Shown in pieces: positions 1 to 4,994 of a stretch of 5,819 nucleotides of DNA. This DNA is from Chloroflexota bacterium (GTDB lineage: Bacteria > Chloroflexota > Anaerolineae > UBA4142): assembly GCA_023380675.1 (NCBI GenBank), contig JAMCRS010000042.1, forward strand, positions 1-5,819, read 5' to 3'. The notes under the pieces were generated by a model that was not told the DNA's origin, did not search any database, and was given only the letters and a program-made list of their open reading frames with translations. Both the position numbers and the translations under genes were made by a program. Positions within the stretch are counted from its first letter, which is position 1; each line of letters begins with the position of its first letter.

Positions 1-29
1 ACGACCTTGCCAACCTTTTGTTTCGCCAT
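1..29 (-). CDS. argG: argininosuccinate synthase, N-terminal fragment (cut by window edge)
   Basis: Only the first nine codons and two bases of the next are present, reading MAKQKVGKV and then a codon beginning GT. This matches the usual start of argininosuccinate synthases, a short Lys-rich stretch leading into the VVLAYSGGLDTS ATP-binding P-loop, which would lie outside the window. The enzyme joins citrulline and aspartate using ATP to make argininosuccinate, the penultimate step of arginine synthesis, in the cytoplasm. The ATG is well placed behind a GGAGGT Shine-Dalgarno sequence with a 5-nt gap. It follows argA by 127 nt on the same strand, so it is probably the next gene of the arginine operon. 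The call rests on a very short peptide plus context; any protein beginning with a similar Lys-rich stretch cannot be excluded. Confidence 0.66.
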
Positions 30-34
30 CGTCT

Positions 35-40
35 ACCTCC
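35..40 (-). promoter_or_regulatory. Shine-Dalgarno sequence of the argG start
   Basis: Read on the minus strand this is GGAGGT, five bases before the ATG at 29. It is the strongest ribosome binding site on the arginine side and is the main reason for accepting a gene start so close to the window edge. Confidence 0.8.
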
Positions 41-59
41 GGAGATTGATGAGTATGGG

Positions 60-76
60 CCGGGGACCGCCCCCGG
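60..76 (-). repeat. GC-rich hairpin in the argA-argG gap
   Basis: CCGGGG (60-65) and CCCCGG (71-76) are perfect inverted arms around a 5-nt loop. In the mRNA the stem sits about 20 nt upstream of the argG Shine-Dalgarno sequence. No U-run follows, so it does not look like an intrinsic terminator. A role in mRNA stability or in argG translation is possible but not shown. Confidence 0.55.
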
Positions 77-121
77 GAGCGTGAAAAGCGACTGCGGCGA
101 TCAGCCGCGGCTTGACGGTCA

Positions 122-138
122 GGCGGCTTATGGCCGCC
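122..138 (-). repeat. GC-rich hairpin just downstream of argA
   Basis: GGCGGC (122-127) and GCCGCC (133-138) form a 6-bp perfect inverted repeat with a 5-nt loop, starting 18 nt past the argA stop codon. There is no T-run after it on the minus strand, so it is more likely an intercistronic stem-loop than a terminator. Confidence 0.55.
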
Positions 139-156
139 GAGCGCAGGCGGTCGCGC

Positions 157-672
157 TCAATGGGCTTGTTCGGCGTCGACGGACCGAACGACGGCCACTT
201 CGTCGCAGGCGGACCGAACCGGGCAGATGAGGCAATCGCGCCAGACCTTTTCCGGAAAGTCTTCTTTCACGGTCACGTGAAAACCGAGCTTTTCGAAGAA
301 CGGGACCGCGCGGGTCAAGGCAAAGACGTTCGGCACCCGGCGGGCTTTGGCAAGCTCCACCAGCGCCTGAACGAGTTCCCGGCCGATGCCGTTGTGACGA
401 TACTCTGGCGCGACGGCCAACGACCGCACTTCGACCAGAGTCGGACCCATTTCGACGAGCGAACCTACGCCGACGACGCGGCCTCGATCGACCGCGACGA
501 CCCAGTCTGCAATATCCTCCTGGATAGCCTCCAGCGACCGCGGGAGGAGTTGTCCTTCACGCTCCCCCGAACTTACGAGGTCGGCAATATCGCGCGCGTC
601 GGACGGCGCGGCTTGGCGCATGACGATACCACCCACGAGCATGGCGAGCACTGAGAACTGCGAATCGATCAT
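157..672 (-). CDS. argA: short-type amino-acid N-acetyltransferase (N-acetylglutamate synthase, GNAT family)
   Basis: A single GNAT domain of 171 residues, matching the short, kinase-domain-free N-acetylglutamate synthases (the mycobacterial Rv2747 type) rather than the long ArgA. It would transfer acetyl from acetyl-CoA to the glutamate amino group, the entry step of arginine synthesis. Visible marks are LLPRSLE (about 42-48), the motif-A segment VRSLAVAPEYRHNGIGREL (82-100) with the acetyl-CoA loop R92-H-N-G-I-G97, FFEKLGF (125-131), and the family-typical tail KVWRDCLICP...CDEVAV with Cys147, Cys150 and Cys156, which could bind a metal. Family homology begins near residue 18 (MRQAAPSD). 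The ATG at 672 is preferred because an AGGA lies about 8 nt upstream; the ATG at 621, behind GGTGG, would give a 154-residue protein and is the main alternative. It lies 79 nt after the upstream GNAT gene and precedes argG. The arginine-operon context strongly supports the substrate. Confidence 0.85.
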   Translation of the reverse strand: MIDSQFSVLAMLVGGIVMRQAAPSDARDIADLVSSGEREGQLLPRSLEAIQEDIADWVVAVDRGRVVGVGSLVEMGPTLVEVRSLAVAPEYRHNGIGRELVQALVELAKARRVPNVFALTRAVPFFEKLGFHVTVKEDFPEKVWRDCLICPVRSACDEVAVVRSVDAEQAH

Positions 673-730
673 TGTTCATTCCTGAAGAGCATTGAGTTAG
701 AGTGTATTCGATCCGGGACGCTCGCGGCGT

Positions 731-747
731 CGCCGGTGCGGCCGGCG
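731..747 (-). repeat. GC-rich hairpin in the GNAT-argA gap
   Basis: CGCCGG (731-736) and CCGGCG (742-747) are perfect 6-bp arms around a 5-nt loop, starting 4 nt after the stop codon of the GNAT gene. No U-run follows. It resembles the other intercistronic stem-loops of this operon. Confidence 0.5.
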
Positions 748-751
748 TTCC

Positions 752-1501
752 TCACGCCGGCTGAATCCGATACCAGTACTGATAGCGTTCCTGAAATCCG
801 AGCTTGGAGTAGAGATGGAGGGCCGGCGCATTGTCCGCCGTAACCTGGAGATATGCGGTCCGTGCGCCCAGCTCGATGCCCCACGCGATCAGATCGACGA
901 TGAGCTGCCGGGCGAAGCCGCGATTCCGGTAGCGGTGGTCGGTTACAATGTCGAACAAGCCGACGTATTCGGCCTGCGTGACGCCCAACCCACACGCGAC
1001 GATCTGGCCCTCTTCCGGTACGGGGCACAAGCCGGCCGGCAGCCACAGATTGTTCAGCATTTGCTGCTTCGTCGCCAAGTTGGACGCCGGCACCCCGCTC
1101 ATGCGGCCCCAGGCCTGCATCCACTCCTCGGTCGGGCCGTAAACGATGCGCGAGGCGCGCGCCGGGCGAGGCTCAAAGCCGCTCAGATCACACGATTGAA
1201 CGCTCGTGGGCGAGTCCCGCTTGTAGCCGCGCTGTTCGAGCCTGGCGTCCAGCGTGTCCGGCTTCGACGAAGGGGTGAGCTTGAACATCGCCGGGAGAAA
1301 CTTGCGGCGGTACAACTGCTCGCACACGTGAACCTTTTCGTCCACGTCGATCGTACTGGGGTAAAGCGGACTGACCGAGTTCGCCCGCTTGGTGTAGCCT
1401 TTGGCGAACCTCAGGACCCAGCCGTCGTAATAAACGCTCTGGAGTGCCGGCCAGGCGCCCAGGCCTAGCTCTTCATATTGCGTGGGCAGTTCGTCTTGCA
1501 T
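752..1501 (-). CDS. GNAT-family N-acetyltransferase of unknown substrate
   Basis: A 249-residue protein with two parts. The N-terminal part contains a stretch around residues 18-48 (PALQSVYYDGWVLRF, then KRANSVSPLYP) that I recall from a widespread group of uncharacterised GNAT proteins. The C-terminal part (about 118-247) is a GNAT catalytic domain: DIVTDHRYRNRGFARQLI (184-201) is motif A with the acetyl-CoA loop R192-N-R-G-F-A197, and LQVTADNAPALHLYSKLGF (218-236) is motif B. No signal peptide or membrane segment is visible. The ATG is two bases after the argD stop codon, which suggests translational coupling; only a weak GAGCGGG precedes it inside argD. Its place between argD and argA suggests a role linked to arginine or ornithine metabolism, but nothing identifies the substrate. 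It could acetylate an amino acid, detoxify a metabolite, modify a protein, or simply be a passenger. The family is secure, the function is not known. Confidence 0.8.
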   Translation of the reverse strand: MQDELPTQYEELGLGAWPALQSVYYDGWVLRFAKGYTKRANSVSPLYPSTIDVDEKVHVCEQLYRRKFLPAMFKLTPSSKPDTLDARLEQRGYKRDSPTSVQSCDLSGFEPRPARASRIVYGPTEEWMQAWGRMSGVPASNLATKQQMLNNLWLPAGLCPVPEEGQIVACGLGVTQAEYVGLFDIVTDHRYRNRGFARQLIVDLIAWGIELGARTAYLQVTADNAPALHLYSKLGFQERYQYWYRIQPA

Positions 1502-1503
1502 GG

Positions 1504-2691
1504 TTACCCGCTCTGCGCCAATAGCGCTGAGAATTTGTCCACGATCTCGTCGACGTGGCTCTTTTCCAGGATGAGGGGCGGCGCGAATCGAACGACCTTG
1601 TCGCGCGCCTTGATCAACAGGAGCCCGCTGCGATACCCTTTCTCCAGTACCGGCTGCGCCGGGACGTCGAGCTCGACCCCGATCAACAGCCCCCGACCGC
1701 GGACCTGGAGGATGTGCGGCGAATTAATTTCGCTCAGCCGTTCGCTCAGATACGCGCCGACCTCGCGGACATGCGCGAGAAACTGGGGCGCGCTCACGCG
1801 TTCGAGGACCTTGATCGCAACCGACGTGATCATCGGCCCTCCGCCAAACGTCGTGCCGTGCTCTCCTACATGAACGGACGCCGCGACGGACTCGGTCACG
1901 AGGGTAGCGCCGATCGGGAGTCCTCCCGCCAGCGGCTTGGCGAGCGTCATCATGTCAGGCTTGACGCCCGAGTGCTCGTGCGCCCACAGTCTGCCGGTTC
2001 GGCCGAGCCCGCACTGGATCTCGTCGAAGATGAGGAGCGCGCCCCGCTCGTCACACAACTGCCGCAGCCCGTGCAGGAAATCGTCGGTTGCCGGGTTGAC
2101 TCCTCCCTCTCCCTGGACCGGCTCGACGATCACCGCGGCCGTTTCGTCCGACAGGACAGCGCGAACGGAGGCGAGGTCGTTCAAATTGGCAAAGGCAACG
2201 CCGGGCATCAGCGGTCGAAACGGCGCCTGGTACTTTTCGGAATCGGTCAGCGCCAGGCTTCCGATGGTCCGCCCGTGGAAGCTCCCGTGAAACGCCACCA
2301 GGCCGGTCCGATTGACGGCGCCTTTTTCCTTGTGATACTTGCGAGCGAACTTGATCGCTGCCTCGACCGCTTCCGTGCCGGTGTTGGCGAAAAAGACCCG
2401 GTCGGCGAACGATTTCTCGACGAGCGCCCGCGCGAGCGTGACCTGGGGTTCGGTGTAGAATAGATTGGAAACGTGGACCAGGCCGGCGGCGGCATTTTGC
2501 ATCGCCTCGACCAGCTCCGGGTCGTCGTAGCCGAGCGCGTTGACCGCGATGCCGGCGGCGCAGTCGAGGTAGCGATTTTCATCTGCGTCGTAGAGGTAAA
2601 CGCCTTTTCCTCGTGTCAGTACGAACGGCGGGCGCAAATACGTCCCTACCAGGTACCTGTTCTCTGCCTCGACGATTTCCTGCGGCTTCAT
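1504..2691 (-). CDS. argD: acetylornithine aminotransferase
   Basis: A 395-residue fold-type I, class III PLP aminotransferase that converts N-acetylglutamate 5-semialdehyde and glutamate to N-acetylornithine and 2-oxoglutarate in the cytoplasm. Visible marks are the N-terminal YLVGTYLRPPFVLTRGKG, SNLFYTEPQ (75-83), ANTGTEAVEAAIKFARKY (102-119) that binds the cofactor phosphate, FHGSFHGRT (134-142), IFDEIQCGLGRTG (221-233) with Asp223 holding the pyridine nitrogen, and LAKPLAGGLPIGA (250-262) with the Schiff-base Lys252. HGTTFGGGP (279-287) replaces the more usual HGSTFGGNP. The length is normal for ArgD. I chose the ATG at 2691 because AAGGAG ends 5 nt before it; the in-frame GTG at 2697 overlaps that Shine-Dalgarno sequence. 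The gene lies 56 nt after argB and its stop nearly touches the next start. Such enzymes can also act on succinyldiaminopimelate or ornithine, but the operon makes ArgD by far the best call. Confidence 0.95.
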   Translation of the reverse strand: MKPQEIVEAENRYLVGTYLRPPFVLTRGKGVYLYDADENRYLDCAAGIAVNALGYDDPELVEAMQNAAAGLVHVSNLFYTEPQVTLARALVEKSFADRVFFANTGTEAVEAAIKFARKYHKEKGAVNRTGLVAFHGSFHGRTIGSLALTDSEKYQAPFRPLMPGVAFANLNDLASVRAVLSDETAAVIVEPVQGEGGVNPATDDFLHGLRQLCDERGALLIFDEIQCGLGRTGRLWAHEHSGVKPDMMTLAKPLAGGLPIGATLVTESVAASVHVGEHGTTFGGGPMITSVAIKVLERVSAPQFLAHVREVGAYLSERLSEINSPHILQVRGRGLLIGVELDVPAQPVLEKGYRSGLLLIKARDKVVRFAPPLILEKSHVDEIVDKFSALLAQSG

Positions 2692-2726
2692 GGCCACTCC
2701 TTGGTCTTTATGTAAAGGCGGAACGG

Positions 2727-2743
2727 CGATCGGCGGCCGATCG
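2727..2743 (-). repeat. intercistronic hairpin between argB and argD
   Basis: CGATCGG (2727-2733) and CCGATCG (2737-2743) are perfect 7-bp arms around a 3-nt loop, starting 4 nt after the argB stop. No U-run follows, so read-through into argD is expected. It may protect upstream mRNA from 3' exonucleases or set gene ratios in the operon; this is inference. Confidence 0.6.
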
Positions 2744-2747
2744 GTCG

Positions 2748-3491
2748 TCAGACGTTCCTGGCGAACAGCGTGCCGCCGCCGTTCGACAGGCCGTCCAGAT
2801 TCGTGATGCGCGCGGCCTTAGCTCCGCTCGCGATCGCGTCGAGCGCCGCGCGGACTTTGGGTATCATTCCGCCCCGAATCACCTGCTTTTTGATGAGGCG
2901 CTCCGCTTCGATCGCCGTCAGCGCCGGAACCACACCCTGGCCGTCACTCACGCCGGCGACATTCGTGACGAAGACGACGGCGTCCGCGCTCAGGGCGCTT
3001 GCCACCGCGCACGCAACCGAATCCGCATTCACGTTATAAGCGCCATCCGCGCCCAGCGAGATCGGCGACACGACTGGCACGATTCTGCGCTTGACAAAGT
3101 CGGCGAGAACGTCGCCTCGAACGCTGACCACCCGGCCGACGCGCCCGAGGTCTCCGGCTGGATGCACCAACGGCTCGACGCGCACGATCCCGAGGTCGAC
3201 CCCGCTCAATCCGAGCGCCTGAACGCCGGCGTTGACCAGGGTGGCGACGATCCGCTTGTTGACCCGTCCGCACAGCACCATCTCGGCGATGGCGAGCGAC
3301 GCCTCGTCGGTGACGCGCAGGCCGTCGACGAACCGCGGGGTCAGCCCCAGCTTGGACTGCATGTCGGCAATCTCCCGGCCGCCGCCGTGAACGATGACGG
3401 GCGGTTCCGGCATCGCCGCGACCGCGCTCGCGAGGCCGCTCAGGAATGTCGCGTCGTCGATTTCGTTGCCGCCCACTTTGAGAATCAACAT
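2748..3491 (-). CDS. argB: acetylglutamate kinase
   Basis: A 247-residue amino-acid kinase that phosphorylates N-acetylglutamate with ATP, the second and usually feedback-controlled step of arginine synthesis. Visible marks are KVGG (5-8) with the ATP-phosphate lysine Lys5, IVHGGGREI (33-41) whose glycines bind substrate and phosphate, DGLRVTD (56-62) with substrate-binding Arg59, YNVNADSVA (152-160), FVTNVAGV (174-181), and GGMIPKV (207-213) with Lys212. The start MLILKVGG at 3491 is the family start; an in-frame ATG at 3578 would add 29 residues of non-family sequence and overlap argC. A weak GGGA lies about 8 nt before the chosen ATG. The N terminus is short and lacks the extra helix that arginine-inhibited, hexameric kinases usually carry, so it may be of the less sensitive dimeric type (inference). 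The related LysW-dependent kinases LysZ/ArgB are an alternative, but no lysW is seen and argA is present. Confidence 0.93.
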   Translation of the reverse strand: MLILKVGGNEIDDATFLSGLASAVAAMPEPPVIVHGGGREIADMQSKLGLTPRFVDGLRVTDEASLAIAEMVLCGRVNKRIVATLVNAGVQALGLSGVDLGIVRVEPLVHPAGDLGRVGRVVSVRGDVLADFVKRRIVPVVSPISLGADGAYNVNADSVACAVASALSADAVVFVTNVAGVSDGQGVVPALTAIEAERLIKKQVIRGGMIPKVRAALDAIASGAKAARITNLDGLSNGGGTLFARNV

Positions 3492-3546
3492 ATTCGTGTC
3501 CCGTTCGGCCGAGGTTGTCGTGATTGCATCGCGCGCCGGTCCGATG

Positions 3547-4554
3547 TTACAACAGGCCGGTCGTTTCTGCCAATCCAAATGCGAGATTCATGTTCTGAAT
3601 GGCCTGACCCGAGGCGCCTTTGACGAGGTTGTCGATGCTCGCGCAGACGATGACCTGTCCCAGCTCGGCGACCGGATGAATGGAAAGGGTGCAATAGTTG
3701 GTATAGTTGCTGTGGGAGAGCGTGGCCGTCTGTCCGGCGGGAAGCACCCGGACGAATGGCTCGTCGTGGTAAGTCTCGGAGTAGAGATCGTGCAGCGACC
3801 GGTCGTCCCAGCCGTCGCCGAGCCGGGCGTACATGGTCGAGAGAATGCCGCGGCTGACGGGAAGCAGATGGGGGGAAAAGATGAGCGCCGCTTTGGGATC
3901 GATCGCCTTGAGCTCCTGATCCATCTCGGACAGGTGCCGGTGGACCCGCCCGATGTTGTACGGGGCGAGGTTCTCATTCACCTCGACGAAGCTGTTCGCG
4001 AGCGTCGCTTTGCGTCCAGCGCCAGACACCCCTGACTTACTATCCACGATGATGGTCCCTTCGGCGGCGCCGGCGCGCAGGAGTGGCGCCAGCCCTAGAA
4101 TGACGCTCGTGGGATAGCAGCCCGGATTGGCGATCAGCCGCGCATGCTTGATCTTGTCGCGGTAGAGCTCGGGCAGGCCATAAACAGCCTCGTCGAGCAA
4201 TTCCGGCGCGCAGTGCTCCAGTCCATACCACTTGACATAGTCCGCCGCGGAATGCAGCCGAAAGTCGGCGGAAAGGTCGACGACGCGCACACCGGCGTTC
4301 AGGAGGCGTTTGGCGAATTCGGCCGACGACCCGTGGGGCAGCGCCAGAAACGCGACGTCGAGCCGGTCGAATTGTGCGGCGTCATGCGCGACGAGCGGAA
4401 TGTCGAACGGGCAGGGGATCGCATCGCTCAGTCGTTTGCCGGCGTAGCTGTCGGACGTGGCCAACTCCACGCGTGCCTCTGAATGCCGCGCCAAAAGCCG
4501 TACCAGCTCGATGCCGGTGTAACCGGTGGCGCCAAATATGCCGACTCGAATCAT
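3547..4554 (-). CDS. argC: N-acetyl-gamma-glutamyl-phosphate reductase
   Basis: A 335-residue NADPH-dependent reductase that converts N-acetylglutamyl 5-phosphate to the 5-semialdehyde, the third step of arginine synthesis. Visible marks are the N-terminal dinucleotide-binding loop GATGYTG (8-14), LALPHGSS (70-77), VVDLSADFRL (91-100), the catalytic site IANPGCYPTS (141-150) with nucleophile Cys146, DSKSGVSGAGR (171-181), the HRH at 205-207, FSPHLLPVSRGIL (226-238), and GASGQAIQNMNL (313-324) near the end. All are where ArgC normally has them and the length is typical. The ATG at 4554 has GGAGG four bases upstream. It is the first gene of the arginine operon, 55 nt ahead of argB, and its ribosome binding site comes 18 nt after the T-run start of a terminator-like attenuator, so expression probably depends on read-through of that structure. 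Confidence 0.96.
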   Translation of the reverse strand: MIRVGIFGATGYTGIELVRLLARHSEARVELATSDSYAGKRLSDAIPCPFDIPLVAHDAAQFDRLDVAFLALPHGSSAEFAKRLLNAGVRVVDLSADFRLHSAADYVKWYGLEHCAPELLDEAVYGLPELYRDKIKHARLIANPGCYPTSVILGLAPLLRAGAAEGTIIVDSKSGVSGAGRKATLANSFVEVNENLAPYNIGRVHRHLSEMDQELKAIDPKAALIFSPHLLPVSRGILSTMYARLGDGWDDRSLHDLYSETYHDEPFVRVLPAGQTATLSHSNYTNYCTLSIHPVAELGQVIVCASIDNLVKGASGQAIQNMNLAFGLAETTGLL

Positions 4555-4571
4555 CCATCCTCCACGGAAAC

Positions 4572-4605
4572 AAAAAACCCAGGCCGTCGCGTTCTACGGT
4601 CTGGG
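4572..4605 (-). terminator. intrinsic terminator (attenuator) in the argC leader
   Basis: Read on the minus strand, CCCAG-A-CCGT (4605-4596) pairs with ACGG-C-CTGGG (4587-4578): 5 bp, one A-C mismatch, 4 bp, with an 8-nt loop, followed at once by six U residues (4577-4572). It lies between the arg promoter and the argC ribosome binding site, which makes it an attenuator rather than the end of an operon. Its 5' arm can pair instead with an upstream 7-nt segment at 4659-4665. Confidence 0.82.
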
Positions 4606-4696
4606 GTCGCATCGTTCGGAAGCCTAACTCGCCCACTCAGGGCGCAACGACAAATGCACCAGACCTGGTGGCTGGCGTCGGACGCGGGCGAGGGCT
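4598..4696 (-). promoter_or_regulatory. argC leader switch: sequestering stems and antiterminator pairing
   Basis: On the minus-strand RNA, GGUCUGG (4665-4659) is the exact complement of CCAGACC (4604-4598) in the terminator 5' arm, so the two can form a 7-bp antiterminator that excludes the terminator. The same GGUCUGG lies inside the hairpin CACCA-GGUC-UGGUG (4670-4657), which would hide it. A longer stem encloses that hairpin: 4696-4693 with 4624-4621 and 4692-4686 with 4634-4628, eleven pairs with a 3-nt bulge. Three mutually exclusive states within 100 nt are the hallmark of transcription attenuation. The pairings are read directly; their use in the cell is inferred. Confidence 0.7.
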
Positions 4697-4717
4697 GAAA
4701 GTATGTGAGTCTATCAC
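4637..4717 (-). CDS. putative arginine-operon leader peptide (26 residues)
   Basis: A small ORF beginning with GTG at 4717, about 18 nt after the predicted transcription start, and ending at a TGA at 4637. It encodes VIDSHTFSPRPRPTPATR followed by SGAFVVAP, with three arginine codons: CGC at 4690, CGT at 4684 and AGG at 4666. A ribosome halted on CGC or CGT would unfold the long leader stem and cover the 5' arm of the sequestering hairpin, freeing the antiterminator segment. That geometry is what a leader peptide for arginine control needs. Against it: no good Shine-Dalgarno sequence, a GTG start, and the arginine codons are not adjacent. It may instead be untranslated, with the switch read by a protein or ligand. 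Confidence 0.38.
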   Translation of the reverse strand: MIDSHTFSPRPRPTPATRSGAFVVAP

Positions 4718-4741
4718 TCGTGTCTCTTTTAACCTATTCTG

Positions 4742-4770
4742 AATATAGCATACGAATTGGATTCTGTCAA
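4742..4770 (-). promoter_or_regulatory. sigma70-type promoter of the arginine operon
   Basis: On the minus strand, TTGACA (4770-4765) and TATATT (4747-4742) are separated by 17 bp. The -35 box is the consensus and the -10 box differs at two positions. Transcription should start near A4735, giving a leader of about 180 nt before argC. It points away from the his promoter, with 13 bp between the two -35 boxes. Confidence 0.85.
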
Positions 4771-4783
4771 GACGAAGACAAGG

Positions 4784-4812
4784 TTGACAAGCAAACCGAT
4801 TTTGCGTAGAAT
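4784..4812 (+). promoter_or_regulatory. sigma70-type promoter of the histidine operon
   Basis: TTGACA (4784-4789) and TAGAAT (4807-4812) are separated by exactly 17 bp. A start point 8-9 bases past the -10 box falls on A4820 or A4821, the latter being the first base of the leader ORF ATG. Confidence 0.87.
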
Positions 4813-4820
4813 GGTTGCCA

Positions 4821-4883
4821 ATGAACCAAGCCATTGGCGGCCTTTGCATCAAGCATCATCACGATAGCGGGGTGGGTCGGTAG
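4821..4883 (+). CDS. histidine operon leader peptide (20 residues)
   Basis: An ORF of 20 codons and a TAG stop, MNQAIGGLCIK-HHH-DSGVGR, with three consecutive histidine codons (CAT, CAT, CAC at 4854-4862). It stands between a strong promoter and an intrinsic terminator, upstream of hisZ, which is the textbook arrangement for ribosome-mediated attenuation: when charged tRNA-His is scarce the ribosome halts at the histidine run and alters folding of the leader RNA. Three histidines is a shorter run than the seven of the enteric HisL, but far above chance in 20 codons at this place. The ATG is at or one base from the predicted transcription start, so there is no room for a Shine-Dalgarno sequence and translation would be leaderless. 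The function is inferred from position and codon content. Confidence 0.8.
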   Translation: MNQAIGGLCIKHHHDSGVGR

Positions 4884-4929
4884 CCGACGTCGCTCTTGTT
4901 GTCGTGTACACGCTCACCCCGGAGACAAG
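4868..4929 (+). promoter_or_regulatory. histidine leader alternative structures (pause stem and antiterminator)
   Basis: 4868-4877 pairs with 4912-4921 over ten positions, including two G-U pairs, and contains CGGGGTG against CACCCCG. The 5' arm begins 5 nt after the last histidine codon, so a ribosome halted there would block it. A second pairing, CTTGTT (4895-4900) with GACAAG (4924-4929), six pairs with one G-U, would take away the 5' arm of the terminator. It cannot form as a simple helix while the first stem is closed. This gives a consistent switch: free ribosome, first stem, terminator; stalled ribosome, antiterminator, read-through. The antiterminator is short and is the weakest part. 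Confidence 0.5.
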
Positions 4930-4951
4930 TCGATCAGGACTTGTCTTTTTT
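4923..4951 (+). terminator. intrinsic terminator (attenuator) ahead of hisZ
   Basis: AGACAAGTC (4923-4931) and GACTTGTCT (4938-4946) are perfect 9-bp arms with a 6-nt loop, and the stem runs into a six-T tract (4946-4951). It lies 40 nt after the leader-peptide stop codon and 43 nt before hisZ, so read-through is needed for hisZ expression. Confidence 0.9.
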
Positions 4952-4994
4952 GTTGCACGCACCCAGTGACACGCTTGATCGTGGAGAGGTTTAT

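Noticed and set aside
815..1468. Plus-strand open frame of 217 codons opposite the GNAT gene
   Set aside because: Low-complexity Arg/Ala/Val-rich translation typical of an antisense shadow, without a convincing start signal or family motif.
2692..2697. GTG at 2697 as the argD start
   Set aside because: It overlaps the AAGGAG ribosome binding site, whereas the ATG at 2691 has proper 5-nt spacing.
3492..3578. Extended argB start at 3578 adding 29 residues
   Set aside because: The added residues resemble nothing in acetylglutamate kinases and overlap the argC end; MLILKVGG is the normal family start.
1555..3623. Long plus-strand open frames opposite argD and argB (302 and 336 codons)
   Set aside because: They are mirror frames of GC-rich genes. 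Their translations are Arg/Asp/Pro-rich without recognisable motifs, while the minus-strand frames carry full family signatures.
4382..4636. Minus-strand 84-codon ORF spanning the arg terminator and the argC start
   Set aside because: It would be translated through the terminator and in a different frame over the argC N terminus; no family features, so a chance frame.
4572..4740. T-box riboswitch in the argC leader
   Set aside because: The leader has a terminator and antiterminator, but no TGGNACC-type T-box sequence that could pair with a tRNA acceptor end. The closest stretch, TAGAACGCG in the terminator loop, lacks the needed UGGN.
4850..4960. T-box riboswitch ahead of hisZ
   Set aside because: No T-box core sequence is present, and the leader ORF with three His codons plus terminator explains the region better.
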